Shown here in pieces: positions 1-7,178 of a DNA stretch of 64,000 nucleotides (position 1 is the stretch's first letter; each line of letters begins with the position of its first letter). The notes below the pieces were generated by a model. The model saw only the letters and a list, made by a program, of their open reading frames with translations. It was not told the origin of the DNA and did no database searches. The DNA is taken from positions 434,001 through 498,000 of the forward strand of contig NZ_JPRN01000001.1 of the NCBI RefSeq assembly GCF_000737715.1, given 5' to 3'. The translations under genes were made by a program, and so were the position numbers. Origin of the DNA: Chryseobacterium sp. JM1 (GTDB taxonomy: Bacteria; Bacteroidota; Bacteroidia; Flavobacteriales; Weeksellaceae).

Positions 1-767
1 CAGATATTTCCAAAATTTCCGCTTGGAACGCAAATCACGGGATCTGTATTCTCTTGCTGTTGCCATTGTTTTAAGGCCAATAAATAATAAATCTGTTGAG
101 GAAGCCATCTCGCGATATTAATGGAATTGGCGGATGTCAAAAACAATTCGGAATTAATGCTTTCATCTGAAAAAGCCTGCTTCACAAGATGCTGGCAGTC
201 ATCAAAATTTCCATCAACTTCCAGGGCAGAAATATTTCCACCCAGTGCGGTAAGCTGTTTTTCCTGAACCGGACTTACCCTGTTTTTAGGATAAAGAATA
301 ACCACATTAATTCCCGGAACATGATGAAATCCATGAGCAACAGCTCCTCCTGTATCACCTGAAGTGGCAACCAGTACAGTTACCTTCTTATCCTGATCTT
401 TCAGAAAATAGGAAAGGCAGCAGCTCATAAATCTTGCACCGACATCTTTAAAGGCTAAAGTCGGGCCATGGAAAAGCTCCAGAACAGATATCTGCTCATT
501 GATTTTTTTTAATGGAATATCAAAGCTGACCGTTTCAGCTGCAATTTTCTTTAATACTTCCGGGGGAATTTCATCCCCGATAAGATCTTTCATGCATCGA
601 AACGCAATTTCCTCATCGGAGTAGAGGTGCAGATTGGAGATGAATTCCTGATCAAACTGAGGAATAGTTTCCGGAAAAAATAATCCTTTCTGACTGCCCT
701 GGCTTTTTATAGTGGCCGTTTTAAAATCAACGGTTTCCTCTTTATCTTTTAAATTATAATACTTCAT
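1..767 (-). CDS. thrC: Threonine synthase (3' part missing at window edge)
   Basis: Converts O-phosphohomoserine to threonine with pyridoxal phosphate in the cytoplasm, the last step of the operon. The ATG is at 765-767 on the minus strand and the frame stays open to base 1, giving about 255 residues of the N-terminal part. The segment HGPTLAFKDVG near residue 107 holds the lysine that forms the PLP Schiff base, and SGDTGGAVAHG is the typical phosphate-loop region. It begins 10 bases after the homoserine kinase stop, so it is the third gene of a thrA-thrB-thrC operon. The C-terminal part lies outside the window. Confidence 0.95.
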   Translation of the reverse strand, partial: MKYYNLKDKEETVDFKTATIKSQGSQKGLFFPETIPQFDQEFISNLHLYSDEEIAFRCMKDLIGDEIPPEVLKKIAAETVSFDIPLKKINEQISVLELFHGPTLAFKDVGARFMSCCLSYFLKDQDKKVTVLVATSGDTGGAVAHGFHHVPGINVVILYPKNRVSPVQEKQLTALGGNISALEVDGNFDDCQHLVKQAFSDESINSELFLTSANSINIARWLPQQIYYLLALKQWQQQENTDPVICVPSGNFGNI

Positions 768-777
768 TGTCTTTGCT

Positions 778-1719
778 TTATAGGTTTTCATCATTAATTT
801 CTTCAACGATCTCTATTCCTCCAGGATTTATTTTTGACACGTATACAAAACTCTCAATCTCAATTTCGTCATACACCGATTTCATCAGCTGAGCAATTTT
901 TTCTGCCGTTTCTTTGGTCTCTGCCAGCATAAAAATGGAGGGTCCGGAACCTGAAATTCCACCACCGAGCGCTCCTGCTTCTAAACTTTTTATTTTAATT
1001 TCATCAAATTTTGGAATTAAAATACTGCGGACAGGCTCTATCAATACATCATTCAGGCTTCGTCCAATCAACGGAATATCATTTTTTAGAATTCCGGCGA
1101 CGAGTCCTGCGATATTTCCCCACTGTTCTACCGCATCTTTCAGGAGAATATTTTTCTTTAAAATCTGCCGCGCATCGGAAGTTTTCACTTCAACCTGAGG
1201 ATGTACAGCTGCCACAAACAGATTGGGAGTACTCAACGGAATAATATCAATAGGAGAGGAGGATTTCACCAAGGTGATGCCGCCATAAATACATGGCGCA
1301 ATATTGTCGGCATGCCGCACTCCGGAAGCCAGTTCCTCCCCAAACATGGCGAAGTGAACCAGTTCCTCATCAGACAGAATATTTCCTAACAAAGCATTGA
1401 CCCCAAAAGCTGCTCCTGCGGCACTTGCCGCACTGGAGCCGAGCCCGCTGCCCGGTTTAATATGTTTACGAATCGTCACTTCAAAACCTTTCGTCAGCTG
1501 AAGATGTTGCTGAATGTTTTGCAGAACAACACCTGCTACATTTTGAGAAGGTTCTTCCGGAAGCCCGAAATGATCTTCATGTCTGATAATGATCTCCGGG
1601 CTGTCCAATAATTTCAGTTCCATTTCGTCGTAAGGCTCATGGATGGCCATTCCCAGAATATCAAATCCGCACACCAGATTGGCAACAGTGGCCGGAACTT
1701 TTATTTTTATTTTTTTCAT
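778..1719 (-). CDS. thrB: Homoserine kinase
   Basis: GHMP-family kinase that phosphorylates homoserine with ATP, feeding threonine synthase. The glycine/serine-rich ATP loop PGSGLGSSAASAAG lies around residues 90-103 and the C-terminal GGGISGSGPSIFML is the third GHMP motif. The length of 313 residues is normal for the family. It sits between the fused thrA (10-base gap) and thrC (10-base gap), all on the minus strand, so the three are almost surely co-transcribed and share the upstream threonine attenuator. Nothing unusual is seen in the reading frame. Confidence 0.96.
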   Translation of the reverse strand: MKKIKIKVPATVANLVCGFDILGMAIHEPYDEMELKLLDSPEIIIRHEDHFGLPEEPSQNVAGVVLQNIQQHLQLTKGFEVTIRKHIKPGSGLGSSAASAAGAAFGVNALLGNILSDEELVHFAMFGEELASGVRHADNIAPCIYGGITLVKSSSPIDIIPLSTPNLFVAAVHPQVEVKTSDARQILKKNILLKDAVEQWGNIAGLVAGILKNDIPLIGRSLNDVLIEPVRSILIPKFDEIKIKSLEAGALGGGISGSGPSIFMLAETKETAEKIAQLMKSVYDEIEIESFVYVSKINPGGIEIVEEINDENL

Positions 1720-1729
1720 ATTATTTATT

Positions 1730-4177
1730 TTAAACGGATCTTATAATATCTGCAAAAACACCACTGGCCGTAACTTCAGCACCAGCGCCTGCGCCTTTCA
1801 CTACAAGAGGCTGCTCGGAATATCTTAAGGTTTTAAAGATGACGATATTGTCCTTACCGTAAAGGTGATACAAATCGCTGTCCGGAGCGGCGTGCTGCAA
1901 ACCGACTTTGGCTTTTCCGTCTTTAAAATCAGCGGTATATTTTAAAATTTTACCATCTTTTTTAGCAGCATTCAGTAAATTTTTAAAATGATCTTCATAT
2001 CCGGTAAGCTTCAGATAAAAGTCTTCCACACTTCCCTGAAGACATTCCTCAGGCAGGAAGCTTTCATTTTCAATTTCATCAAACTGAAGCGCATATCCGG
2101 CTTCTCGGGCCAGAATTAAAATTTTGCGGGCTACATCTGTTCCTGTAAGATCCAGACGCGGATCTGGTTCTGTATATCCTTCTTTTTGAGCTTGGGCAAC
2201 CACTTCAGAGAAGGTTCTGCTTCCATCATAATTATTGAAAACGAAATTTAATGTTCCACTCAACACCGCCTGAATGGATGTGATTTTGTCACCACTTTTC
2301 ATGAGATCATTAATGGTTCCAATTACGGGAAGTCCAGCGCCTACATTGGTTTCAAAGTAAAAATTACAGTTATGATTTCTGGCTGTTCTTTTTAATGTTT
2401 TATACTGTTCAAAATCTGAAGAAGCTGCGATTTTGTTGCAGGCCACAATATTCACACTTCTTTTTAATAAATCTTCATACACTTCCGGAACAGATGAACT
2501 GGCAGTCACATCGATGAATACGGAATTTCTGAGATTTCGTGAAATAATTTCGTCTGCAAATCTATAGATAGAGGCTTCAATTGCTTTTTCATTCCAGCTG
2601 CTGAATTCGTTTTCAGAGATTCCGGGATCGGAAAAGAACATTTTACGGCTGTTTGAAATTCCGGCAATTCTTAAATTGATCAAATGATTTTCCTGCAGAT
2701 AACTGTTCTGTTCATAAATCTGCTGTACGAGTTTTGAACCCACATTTCCGGTTCCACAGATATAAAGGTGGACCTGTTTTATTTCCGATTCAAAAAACTC
2801 TTCATGTAAAATGTTGACCGCCTTTTTGGTGTCTTTTTCCGAAATAACAATGCTGATATTCCTTTCAGAAGATCCCTGAGCAATAGCTCTGATATTGATT
2901 CCGTTGTTTCCGAGACATCCGAACATTTTAGCACTGAGACCGCTTCTGTTCTTCATGTTTTCTCCAACTAAGGCTACGATTGAAAGCCCGGTTTCTATTT
3001 TTACGGGAGCCATTCGTTGTAACTGTATATCATCTTCAAAAGCTGCATTCACCACATTTTCGGCGTGAAATACTTCTTTCTCATTCACAGCAATAGTAAT
3101 GGAATGTTCTGAAGATCCCTGGGTAATGAGAATCACATTTATTTTTTCAAAACTCAGACACTGGAACAGCTTTGCAGAAATGCCGGGAATTCCTACCATG
3201 CCGCTTCCTTCCAAAGTAAGAAGAGCGATATGACTCATATTGGAAACGCCTGCTGCAGGTTGCTTTTCATCTGGAGACTTATTGAGATTGTGAGAAACCA
3301 AAGTTCCATACGCATCCGGATCAAATGTATTTTTGATTTTAAGATCGATGTTTTTTGCCATGACGGGCTGTATGGACGGTGGATAAAGAACTTTAGCCCC
3401 AAAATGTGAAAGCTCCATGGCTTCATGGTAAGAAATCTCAGGGATAGGTTTGGCATTGGAAGCCAGTCTGGGATCTGCAGTCATCATTCCACTTACATCG
3501 GTCCAGATTTGGAGTTCTTCAGCAGAAACAGCCGCAGCAATAATGGCCGCAGTGTAATCGGAGCCGCCGCGTCCTAATGTGGTGGCGTGGCCGTTTTTAT
3601 CTTTAGCTATAAAACCGGGTGCAATGATGATCTGGTTTTGGTGATCAGCGATGTAGTTTTTCAGATTTTCGTCTGTACTATCAAAATCTACCTTAGCGTG
3701 AGCAAAATTACTGTCTGTTCTGATCAGTTCAGCTGAATTCATCCAAAGACTGTCCAGTCCTTCGTACTGAAGCCTGGCTGCCATAATGTTTGAAGACAGA
3801 TATTCACCATATGAAGTAATTCTGTCTCTGATTTTATCTGTGAATTCACCCAATACAAAGATTCCGCTGTAGATATCTTCCATATCATTACAGTGTTTTT
3901 TAACGAAACTCAGCCAAGAACTTTGTTCCAAAACCGGTATCAGTTCTTTGACCAGTTCAAGATGTTTTTCTTCAAGATCTTTGATGATAGGGATGTAATT
4001 TTCATCTTTAATAGCAGCATATTCTGCCGCTTTTATAAGATTGTCGGTCACTCCATGAAGAGCTGAAACGACAACGATAATCCTGTTCTGTGAAGATTCT
4101 TTTTTGATAATATGTTCTGCCAGAAGGATATTCCGGGCATTGGCGACGGATGTACCGCCGAATTTTAAGACTTTCAT
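1730..4177 (-). CDS. thrA: Bifunctional aspartate kinase / homoserine dehydrogenase
   Basis: Catalyses the first and third steps from aspartate to threonine, isoleucine and methionine. The N-terminal aspartokinase begins KFGGTSVANARN, followed by two ACT-type regulatory regions around residues 310-460 (GISAKLFQCL and GLSAKMFGCLG), which usually mediate threonine feedback. The homoserine dehydrogenase half starts with the Rossmann motif GTGNVGSKL near residue 475 and includes GLPVIGTINDL and SGTLNFVFN. The 815-residue length matches the fused enterobacterial and Bacteroidota enzymes. It is the first structural gene of the operon, 93 bases downstream of the leader peptide stop. Confidence 0.97.
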   Translation of the reverse strand: MKVLKFGGTSVANARNILLAEHIIKKESSQNRIIVVVSALHGVTDNLIKAAEYAAIKDENYIPIIKDLEEKHLELVKELIPVLEQSSWLSFVKKHCNDMEDIYSGIFVLGEFTDKIRDRITSYGEYLSSNIMAARLQYEGLDSLWMNSAELIRTDSNFAHAKVDFDSTDENLKNYIADHQNQIIIAPGFIAKDKNGHATTLGRGGSDYTAAIIAAAVSAEELQIWTDVSGMMTADPRLASNAKPIPEISYHEAMELSHFGAKVLYPPSIQPVMAKNIDLKIKNTFDPDAYGTLVSHNLNKSPDEKQPAAGVSNMSHIALLTLEGSGMVGIPGISAKLFQCLSFEKINVILITQGSSEHSITIAVNEKEVFHAENVVNAAFEDDIQLQRMAPVKIETGLSIVALVGENMKNRSGLSAKMFGCLGNNGINIRAIAQGSSERNISIVISEKDTKKAVNILHEEFFESEIKQVHLYICGTGNVGSKLVQQIYEQNSYLQENHLINLRIAGISNSRKMFFSDPGISENEFSSWNEKAIEASIYRFADEIISRNLRNSVFIDVTASSSVPEVYEDLLKRSVNIVACNKIAASSDFEQYKTLKRTARNHNCNFYFETNVGAGLPVIGTINDLMKSGDKITSIQAVLSGTLNFVFNNYDGSRTFSEVVAQAQKEGYTEPDPRLDLTGTDVARKILILAREAGYALQFDEIENESFLPEECLQGSVEDFYLKLTGYEDHFKNLLNAAKKDGKILKYTADFKDGKAKVGLQHAAPDSDLYHLYGKDNIVIFKTLRYSEQPLVVKGAGAGAEVTASGVFADIIRSV

Positions 4178-4222
4178 CTACTATGTATTTGAGATTGGAA
4201 AAAAGCGAATGTTTGCTCTTTT

Positions 4223-4280
4223 AAAAAAAAGAGTACGGGTGCAGGAAATGATATGTGAAAATGTACCCCGCTACGGGGTA
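4223..4280 (-). promoter_or_regulatory. Threonine attenuator: alternative antiterminator and terminator hairpins
   Basis: On the minus strand TACCCCG / CGGGGTA (4264-4280, three-base loop) forms hairpin 1 around the leader stop codon. The GGGGTAC bases of its 3' arm (4263-4269) can instead pair with GTACTCT (4230-4236), giving a 7-bp stem with two G-U pairs that leads directly into eight U (4223-4230). The two structures exclude each other. A ribosome reaching the stop would block hairpin 1 and permit termination; one stalled at the Thr codons would leave hairpin 1 free and allow read-through into thrA. Confidence 0.7.
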
Positions 4281-4378
4281 GATGTTGTAGATGTAATCGT
4301 TGATGTAGAAACAAAAGACAGCCCCGAAATAAGTAATTCCGGTGTAGAAATAGCTGATATGTTTCTTAGAAAATTCAT
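4271..4378 (-). CDS. thrL: Threonine operon leader peptide (35 aa)
   Basis: A 36-codon frame running ATG (4376-4378) to TAG (4271-4273). The last residues read VSTSTITSTTSTP: six of the final eleven codons are threonine, with one isoleucine among them, the hallmark of a ribosome-stalling leader for the threonine operon. Its stop codon lies in the loop of a perfect 7-bp hairpin (4264-4280). It starts only 11 bases after a TACATTTG promoter box, so the 5' untranslated region is very short. The peptide has no enzymatic role; its translation senses charged tRNA-Thr. Seen directly: codon content, position and hairpins. Inferred: attenuation. Confidence 0.85.
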   Translation of the reverse strand: MNFLRNISAISTPELLISGLSFVSTSTITSTTSTP

Positions 4379-4389
4379 TCTTTACGGAA

Positions 4390-4397
4390 CAAATGTA
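4390..4397 (-). promoter_or_regulatory. Promoter -7 box of the thr operon
   Basis: TACATTTG on the minus strand matches the Bacteroidota -7 consensus TAnnTTTG exactly. It lies 11 bases upstream of the leader peptide ATG. No clear -33 TTTG was found at the usual distance. Confidence 0.6.
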
Positions 4398-4485
4398 CAA
4401 ATTATTTTGAGATGGCCATATTAATTAATGGTACATATCTGTATTGTTTAATTCATATTTAAGAGAAATATATTGGGTTTTAAGC

Positions 4486-4515
4486 TTTGTTTTTCCAGTA
4501 AAACTGCTATATTTA
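4486..4515 (+). promoter_or_regulatory. Promoter of the first leader-peptide gene
   Basis: TTTG at 4486-4489, an 18-base spacer and TATATTTA at 4508-4515 resemble the Bacteroidota -33/-7 pair. The same TATATTTA box recurs before the genes at 6172 and 6425, suggesting related promoters across the array. Confidence 0.5.
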
Positions 4516-4540
4516 GGCGTTAAAATAAAACAAAATAAAC

Positions 4541-4741
4541 ATGAAAAATTTAAAGAAAATGACCCGAAAACATTTGGGAATGATTAATGGAGCTGCTTCC
4601 AATTGTAAAAGCTGCCCTAGAGGCGGATTTGGTCCTGGAGGTTCTGCAGCAGGCTACACCTATTCATGCGAGGACTACTATGAACTTGTTACGGCAAGTT
4701 GCAGTACCTGCGTTCTTGTTAGCTCGGCGTGTTTTCAATAA
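4541..4741 (+). CDS. GG-leader bacteriocin-like peptide, subfamily A
   Basis: A 66-residue precursor. The N-terminal leader MKNLKKMTRKHLGMINGA has the lysine-rich start, the conserved L/I spacing and the terminal GA of double-glycine leaders cut by C39 peptidase transporters. The core is rich in Cys, Gly and Pro (CKSCPRGGFGPGG, then paired Cys near the C-terminus). It shares the pattern CP-x-GP-x-C-x(D/Q)-(D/Y)-x-L-x-C with the peptides at 5751 and 6425. Such peptides are common in Chryseobacterium and are annotated as bacteriocin-like; their activity is unproven. A strong hairpin terminator follows at 4765-4793, so this gene may be its own transcription unit. Confidence 0.75.
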   Translation: MKNLKKMTRKHLGMINGAASNCKSCPRGGFGPGGSAAGYTYSCEDYYELVTASCSTCVLVSSACFQ

Positions 4742-4764
4742 TCGAAAGATAAAAGAAATTCAAG

Positions 4765-4793
4765 AGACTGTCTGAAAAGGCAGTCTTTTTTTA
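4765..4793 (+). terminator. Rho-independent terminator
   Basis: AGACTG / CAGTCT stem with a 10-base loop followed by a T-run, 24 bases after the stop of the first leader-peptide gene. Confidence 0.85.
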
Positions 4794-4953
4794 TGTACAA
4801 TAACGGTAATCACCCAAAATGGATCACTTACTCAATATTCAGCTACACCTGTTAATTCTGGTTTTGTTTTGAACTCTGTTCGTTTCATATTTGTTTAGCA
4901 TATCAACAAGATGTGAAAAAATAATACTGACAGTAATTTAAACTCAGAATATC

Positions 4954-5130
4954 ATGAAAAAATTTAAAAAATTGACCAGAAAAGAATTAAAAACAGTAGC
5001 GGGTGCCGGGATAGATTGCGGTCCGTTTCCATGTGTATGTATTTACACCCATTATTGGTGTGAATACTCGAAGAAATGTATTCCTAAAGGGATTTATTGT
5101 GGAAAAATTCCTGTAGAAATTGGTGGTTAA
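4954..5130 (+). CDS. GG-leader bacteriocin-like peptide, subfamily B (58 aa)
   Basis: A 58-residue frame from ATG 4954 to TAA 5128. The leader MKKFKKLTRKELKTVAGA has the same layout as its neighbours and ends in GA. The core contains six cysteines (IDCGPFPCVCIYTH, YWCEYSKKC, YCGK), suggesting up to three disulfides. The IDxGP start and the WCE-x-KxC segment are shared with the peptide at 5159, so the two form a pair. It follows an uninformative 160-base gap after the preceding terminator. No function can be assigned beyond a secreted, probably antimicrobial or signalling, peptide. Confidence 0.75.
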   Translation: MKKFKKLTRKELKTVAGAGIDCGPFPCVCIYTHYWCEYSKKCIPKGIYCGKIPVEIGG

Positions 5131-5158
5131 CAGACGTGAAATATAATTCAAAATCATT

Positions 5159-5344
5159 ATGAAAAATATAAAGAAACTTTCAAGAGAAGAGTTAAAAGCC
5201 GTTAAGGGAGCAGCCGGAATTGATGGTCCTGTTTACATCTACTGTGGAAAAGACCGCAAATGGTGTGAAAAAGGAAAAACATGCATCTCTGCCGCAGCGA
5301 ACTGCAATGATTTTGTGGTTCCCGGAGAAGGCGGAGGATGGTAA
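5159..5344 (+). CDS. GG-leader bacteriocin-like peptide, subfamily B
   Basis: A 61-residue precursor. Leader MKNIKKLSREELKAVKGA, then a core starting AGIDGPVYIYCGKD with WCEKGKTC in the middle and a glycine-rich tail (PGEGGGW). It has four Cys, two fewer than its partner at 4954. It begins 28 bases after that gene stops, and the next peptide gene begins 33 bases after it, so 4954-5548 is probably one transcript. Probably exported after cleavage behind the GA of the leader. The exporter is not in this window. Confidence 0.75.
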   Translation: MKNIKKLSREELKAVKGAAGIDGPVYIYCGKDRKWCEKGKTCISAAANCNDFVVPGEGGGW

Positions 5345-5377
5345 GATCTTAAGAAAACACATTAAAATACATTCAAT

Positions 5378-5548
5378 ATGAAAAACCTGAAAAAACTTTC
5401 GAGAGAAGAAAAAAGTAAGATCAGCGGTGGGTTTACTGAGTTTCAGATCGAAACCTGTGGTGGTGGTGCTTATGTATGTTTCCGTGGAGGCGGTGCTTGG
5501 GGGTGCTGGAGAACACCCGGCGGAACCTGTTATCCTCCAATGGTGTAA
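5378..5548 (+). CDS. GG-leader bacteriocin-like peptide, subfamily C (56 aa)
   Basis: A 56-residue frame, ATG 5378 to TAA 5546. Leader MKNLKKLSREEKSKISGG with a classical GG. The core FTEFQIETCGGG, AYVCFRGGGAWGCW and RTPGGTCYPP has four Cys, many glycines and several aromatics. It is nearly identical to the peptide at 6172, with only a few changes, so one arose from the other by recent duplication. The Gly/Aromatic/Cys make-up would suit a small membrane-active or disulfide-bonded peptide; this is inference. Confidence 0.78.
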   Translation: MKNLKKLSREEKSKISGGFTEFQIETCGGGAYVCFRGGGAWGCWRTPGGTCYPPMV

Positions 5549-5589
5549 CTGGCTTTAACCAGACTTAAGAAAATTAAGATTAAAGAAGT

Positions 5590-5735
5590 TTGAGGATGGA
5601 AGATGGAAGCTGGAAGTTACTGTTAGACATTCATTTTTAACAGGTAATGGTTTGAAAATTAACAAAGTTGCGTTGTGGTGCTGCTTTTAACTTCCTTCTT
5701 ACAACTTCAGGCTTCTGGACATCATTATATCAATC
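5590..5735. repeat. GA-rich / CT-rich arm pair between peptide genes
   Basis: A purine-rich arm (GATGGAAGATGGAAGCTGG) and, about 70 bases later, a degenerate complementary pyrimidine-rich arm (AACTTCCTTCTTACAACTTC). The same layout recurs at 8215-8320, 8876-8945 and 18655-18845. No gene was seen here. Confidence 0.4.
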
Positions 5736-5750
5736 TCAAAAAAAAATATT

Positions 5751-5951
5751 ATGAAAAAATTATCAAAAGAACAATTGAAAAACATCAACGGTGCTGCTTG
5801 TCCCGGAGGATGTCCTTACCCTGCAGGAACTACTTTTGGACCTCCGGGATCTGGTGCGACACGCAGCTGTCAGCAGTACAATGTTTTGAGCGACTGCTGT
5901 AAAGGGCAGTATCTCGTGCATATGGGTTGTGTAGGTCCTGTTATCAACTAA
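5751..5951 (+). CDS. GG-leader bacteriocin-like peptide, subfamily A
   Basis: A 66-residue precursor. Leader MKKLSKEQLKNINGA ends in GA; the core begins ACPGGCPYPAGTTFGPPG and ends CCKGQYLVHMGCVGP. Six Cys are present. It aligns with the 6425 peptide through GP, a Cys followed by an acidic or Gln pair, then CC and C-x-GP near the C-terminus, and less closely with the 4541 peptide. It stands alone, with more than 200 bases of non-coding DNA on either side. Product class clear, activity unknown. Confidence 0.75.
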   Translation: MKKLSKEQLKNINGAACPGGCPYPAGTTFGPPGSGATRSCQQYNVLSDCCKGQYLVHMGCVGPVIN

Positions 5952-6143
5952 TCCGGGCTTAAAGAGCAGAGATGGAAGACGTTTCTTCAATGATTAATTA
6001 TGGGGATTTAGAATAAAAGTAACGAAGCTGTTAATCATTATTGTTCCGGCTTTTATCTCTCTGATCTGCGCTCTTTTATTTTTCTGTCTTAATCTCATTA
6101 TTTTTACATTTATACAATATTTCATCCTATAGGGATAAAATGT

Positions 6144-6151
6144 TATATTTA
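6144..6151 (+). promoter_or_regulatory. Probable -7 box of the 6172 peptide gene
   Basis: TATATTTA, identical to the box before the 4541 and 6425 genes. Its position makes the in-frame ATG at 6151 too close to be the start and favours the ATG at 6172. Confidence 0.4.
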
Positions 6152-6171
6152 TGACACAAAATAAAATTAAT

Positions 6172-6345
6172 ATGAAAAATTTAAAAAAACTCTCAAGAGA
6201 ACAAAAAAGTAAGATCAGCGGTGGAGGAATTACCGAATTTCAGATTGAAACCTGCGGAGGTGCTGCTTATGTATGTTTCCGTGGAGGCGGTGCGTGGGGC
6301 TGCTGGAGAAAACCCGGTGGTACCTGTTATGCACCCATGCTCTAG
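6172..6345 (+). CDS. GG-leader bacteriocin-like peptide, subfamily C (57 aa)
   Basis: Start chosen at the ATG that begins MKNLKKLSREQKSKISGGG, because this matches the leader of all neighbours; an in-frame ATG 21 bases upstream overlaps the probable promoter box. The core (ITEFQIETCGGA, AYVCFRGGGAWGCW, RKPGGTCYAP) is a near copy of the 5378 peptide, differing at a handful of positions and by one extra glycine after the leader. Four Cys are conserved in both. Likely a duplicated, slightly diversified secreted peptide. Confidence 0.77.
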   Translation: MKNLKKLSREQKSKISGGGITEFQIETCGGAAYVCFRGGGAWGCWRKPGGTCYAPML

Positions 6346-6397
6346 TTAAAAGGGCTCTGCTTTATTCTATGTTTTTCATGAATTGGGTTTAAAATCA

Positions 6398-6405
6398 TAT
6401 ATTTA
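6398..6405 (+). promoter_or_regulatory. Probable -7 box of the 6425 peptide gene
   Basis: TATATTTA followed by TGAACCAAAACAAATTAAT and then the ATG; very similar to the stretch before 6172, indicating that promoter and leader were duplicated together. Confidence 0.4.
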
Positions 6406-6424
6406 TGAACCAAAACAAATTAAT

Positions 6425-6619
6425 ATGAGAAATCTGAAAAAATTAAACAGAGAAAATTTGAAATCCATTAACGGAGGAAATACCTGTTTCGAAAACTGTC
6501 CTCCGGGACCTTATGGACCAGGACCGGATTATCCAAGAACATGCGATGATTTTCACGCTTTACCGGAATGCTGTAAATTGCGGGTGAAAGTAGATTATTA
6601 CTGCTTGGGACCGATATAA
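6425..6619 (+). CDS. GG-leader bacteriocin-like peptide, subfamily A (64 aa)
   Basis: Start placed at MRNLKKLNRENLKSINGG, the family leader; an in-frame ATG 42 bases upstream precedes the promoter-like box and is rejected. The core NTCFENCPPGPYGPGPDYP, then TCDDFHALPECC and CLGPI, has six Cys and a proline/glycine-rich loop as in the 5751 peptide. It is the last gene of the array and is followed by a strong bidirectional terminator. Activity unknown; inferred to be an exported double-glycine-type peptide. Confidence 0.77.
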   Translation: MRNLKKLNRENLKSINGGNTCFENCPPGPYGPGPDYPRTCDDFHALPECCKLRVKVDYYCLGPI

Positions 6620-6626
6620 AAAAATA

Positions 6627-6653
6627 AAGCACTGTGAAAAACAGTGCTTTTAT
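6627..6653. terminator. Bidirectional terminator
   Basis: AAAGCACTGT / ACAGTGCTTT stem with a 5-base loop between the peptide array (plus) and the secreted protein gene (minus); A-rich upstream and T-rich downstream. Confidence 0.8.
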
Positions 6654-6674
6654 AATTTCCGGTCTAATTTTTAA

Positions 6675-7178
6675 TTACTTCGAAGAAGTAATTTTTTTCT
6701 TTGGAATATCAAGTTTAGGACTTAAAGTCGGGAAATATTTCCTTACAGATTCAATATCCTTTCCGGAAGTATCTATAAATTTCCAAAACTTCCCGTTGTC
6801 CTTTGAAATAGCAATGAGATAATAATCACCCAAAACATTTCCATTGGGAGTTTCCATTTCTATCTTTTGATGGACTACGGTCTGCAGCTCATTTTTGGTT
6901 TCGATGATATCACCTGCCTCAGAAAAATCAACTTTTTTGAAAGTATAACCTGCTTTGCTCATTTTATTAAAGGCATCCACAGATGTACTGATCATTTTAT
7001 TTTTGTCACCAAACATTTTTATAACACCATCATAAACGTAGTTACTGTAAGCGTTATAATTTTTTTCCATAAAATAATTTCTCATTTCAGTTGCCTGCCT
7101 GATTACCGTTTCTTTATGATTTTGAGAAAAATAAAGACCGGCAGTGAAAAGCAATGATAATAAAAATATTTTTTTCAT
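6675..7178 (-). CDS. Secreted protein of unknown function
   Basis: 167 residues with a clear Sec signal peptide (MKKIFLLSLLFTAGLYFSQ). The mature part starts with a helical stretch (QATEMRNYFMEKNYNAYSNYVYDGVIKMFG) followed by beta-rich segments, a layout that recalls small NTF2/SnoaL-like folds, but I do not recognise the family with confidence. Its ATG shares one base with the nadA stop (TAATG), so translation is probably coupled to nadA, although a role in NAD synthesis is not implied. It ends at a terminator shared with the peptide array. Confidence 0.7.
   Translation of the reverse strand: MKKIFLLSLLFTAGLYFSQNHKETVIRQATEMRNYFMEKNYNAYSNYVYDGVIKMFGDKNKMISTSVDAFNKMSKAGYTFKKVDFSEAGDIIETKNELQTVVHQKIEMETPNGNVLGDYYLIAISKDNGKFWKFIDTSGKDIESVRKYFPTLSPKLDIPKKKITSSK

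Noticed and set aside
4104..4424. Plus-strand open frame over the thr operon leader
   Set aside because: It is antisense to thrA and the leader; the minus-strand leader peptide, hairpins and promoter explain this sequence.
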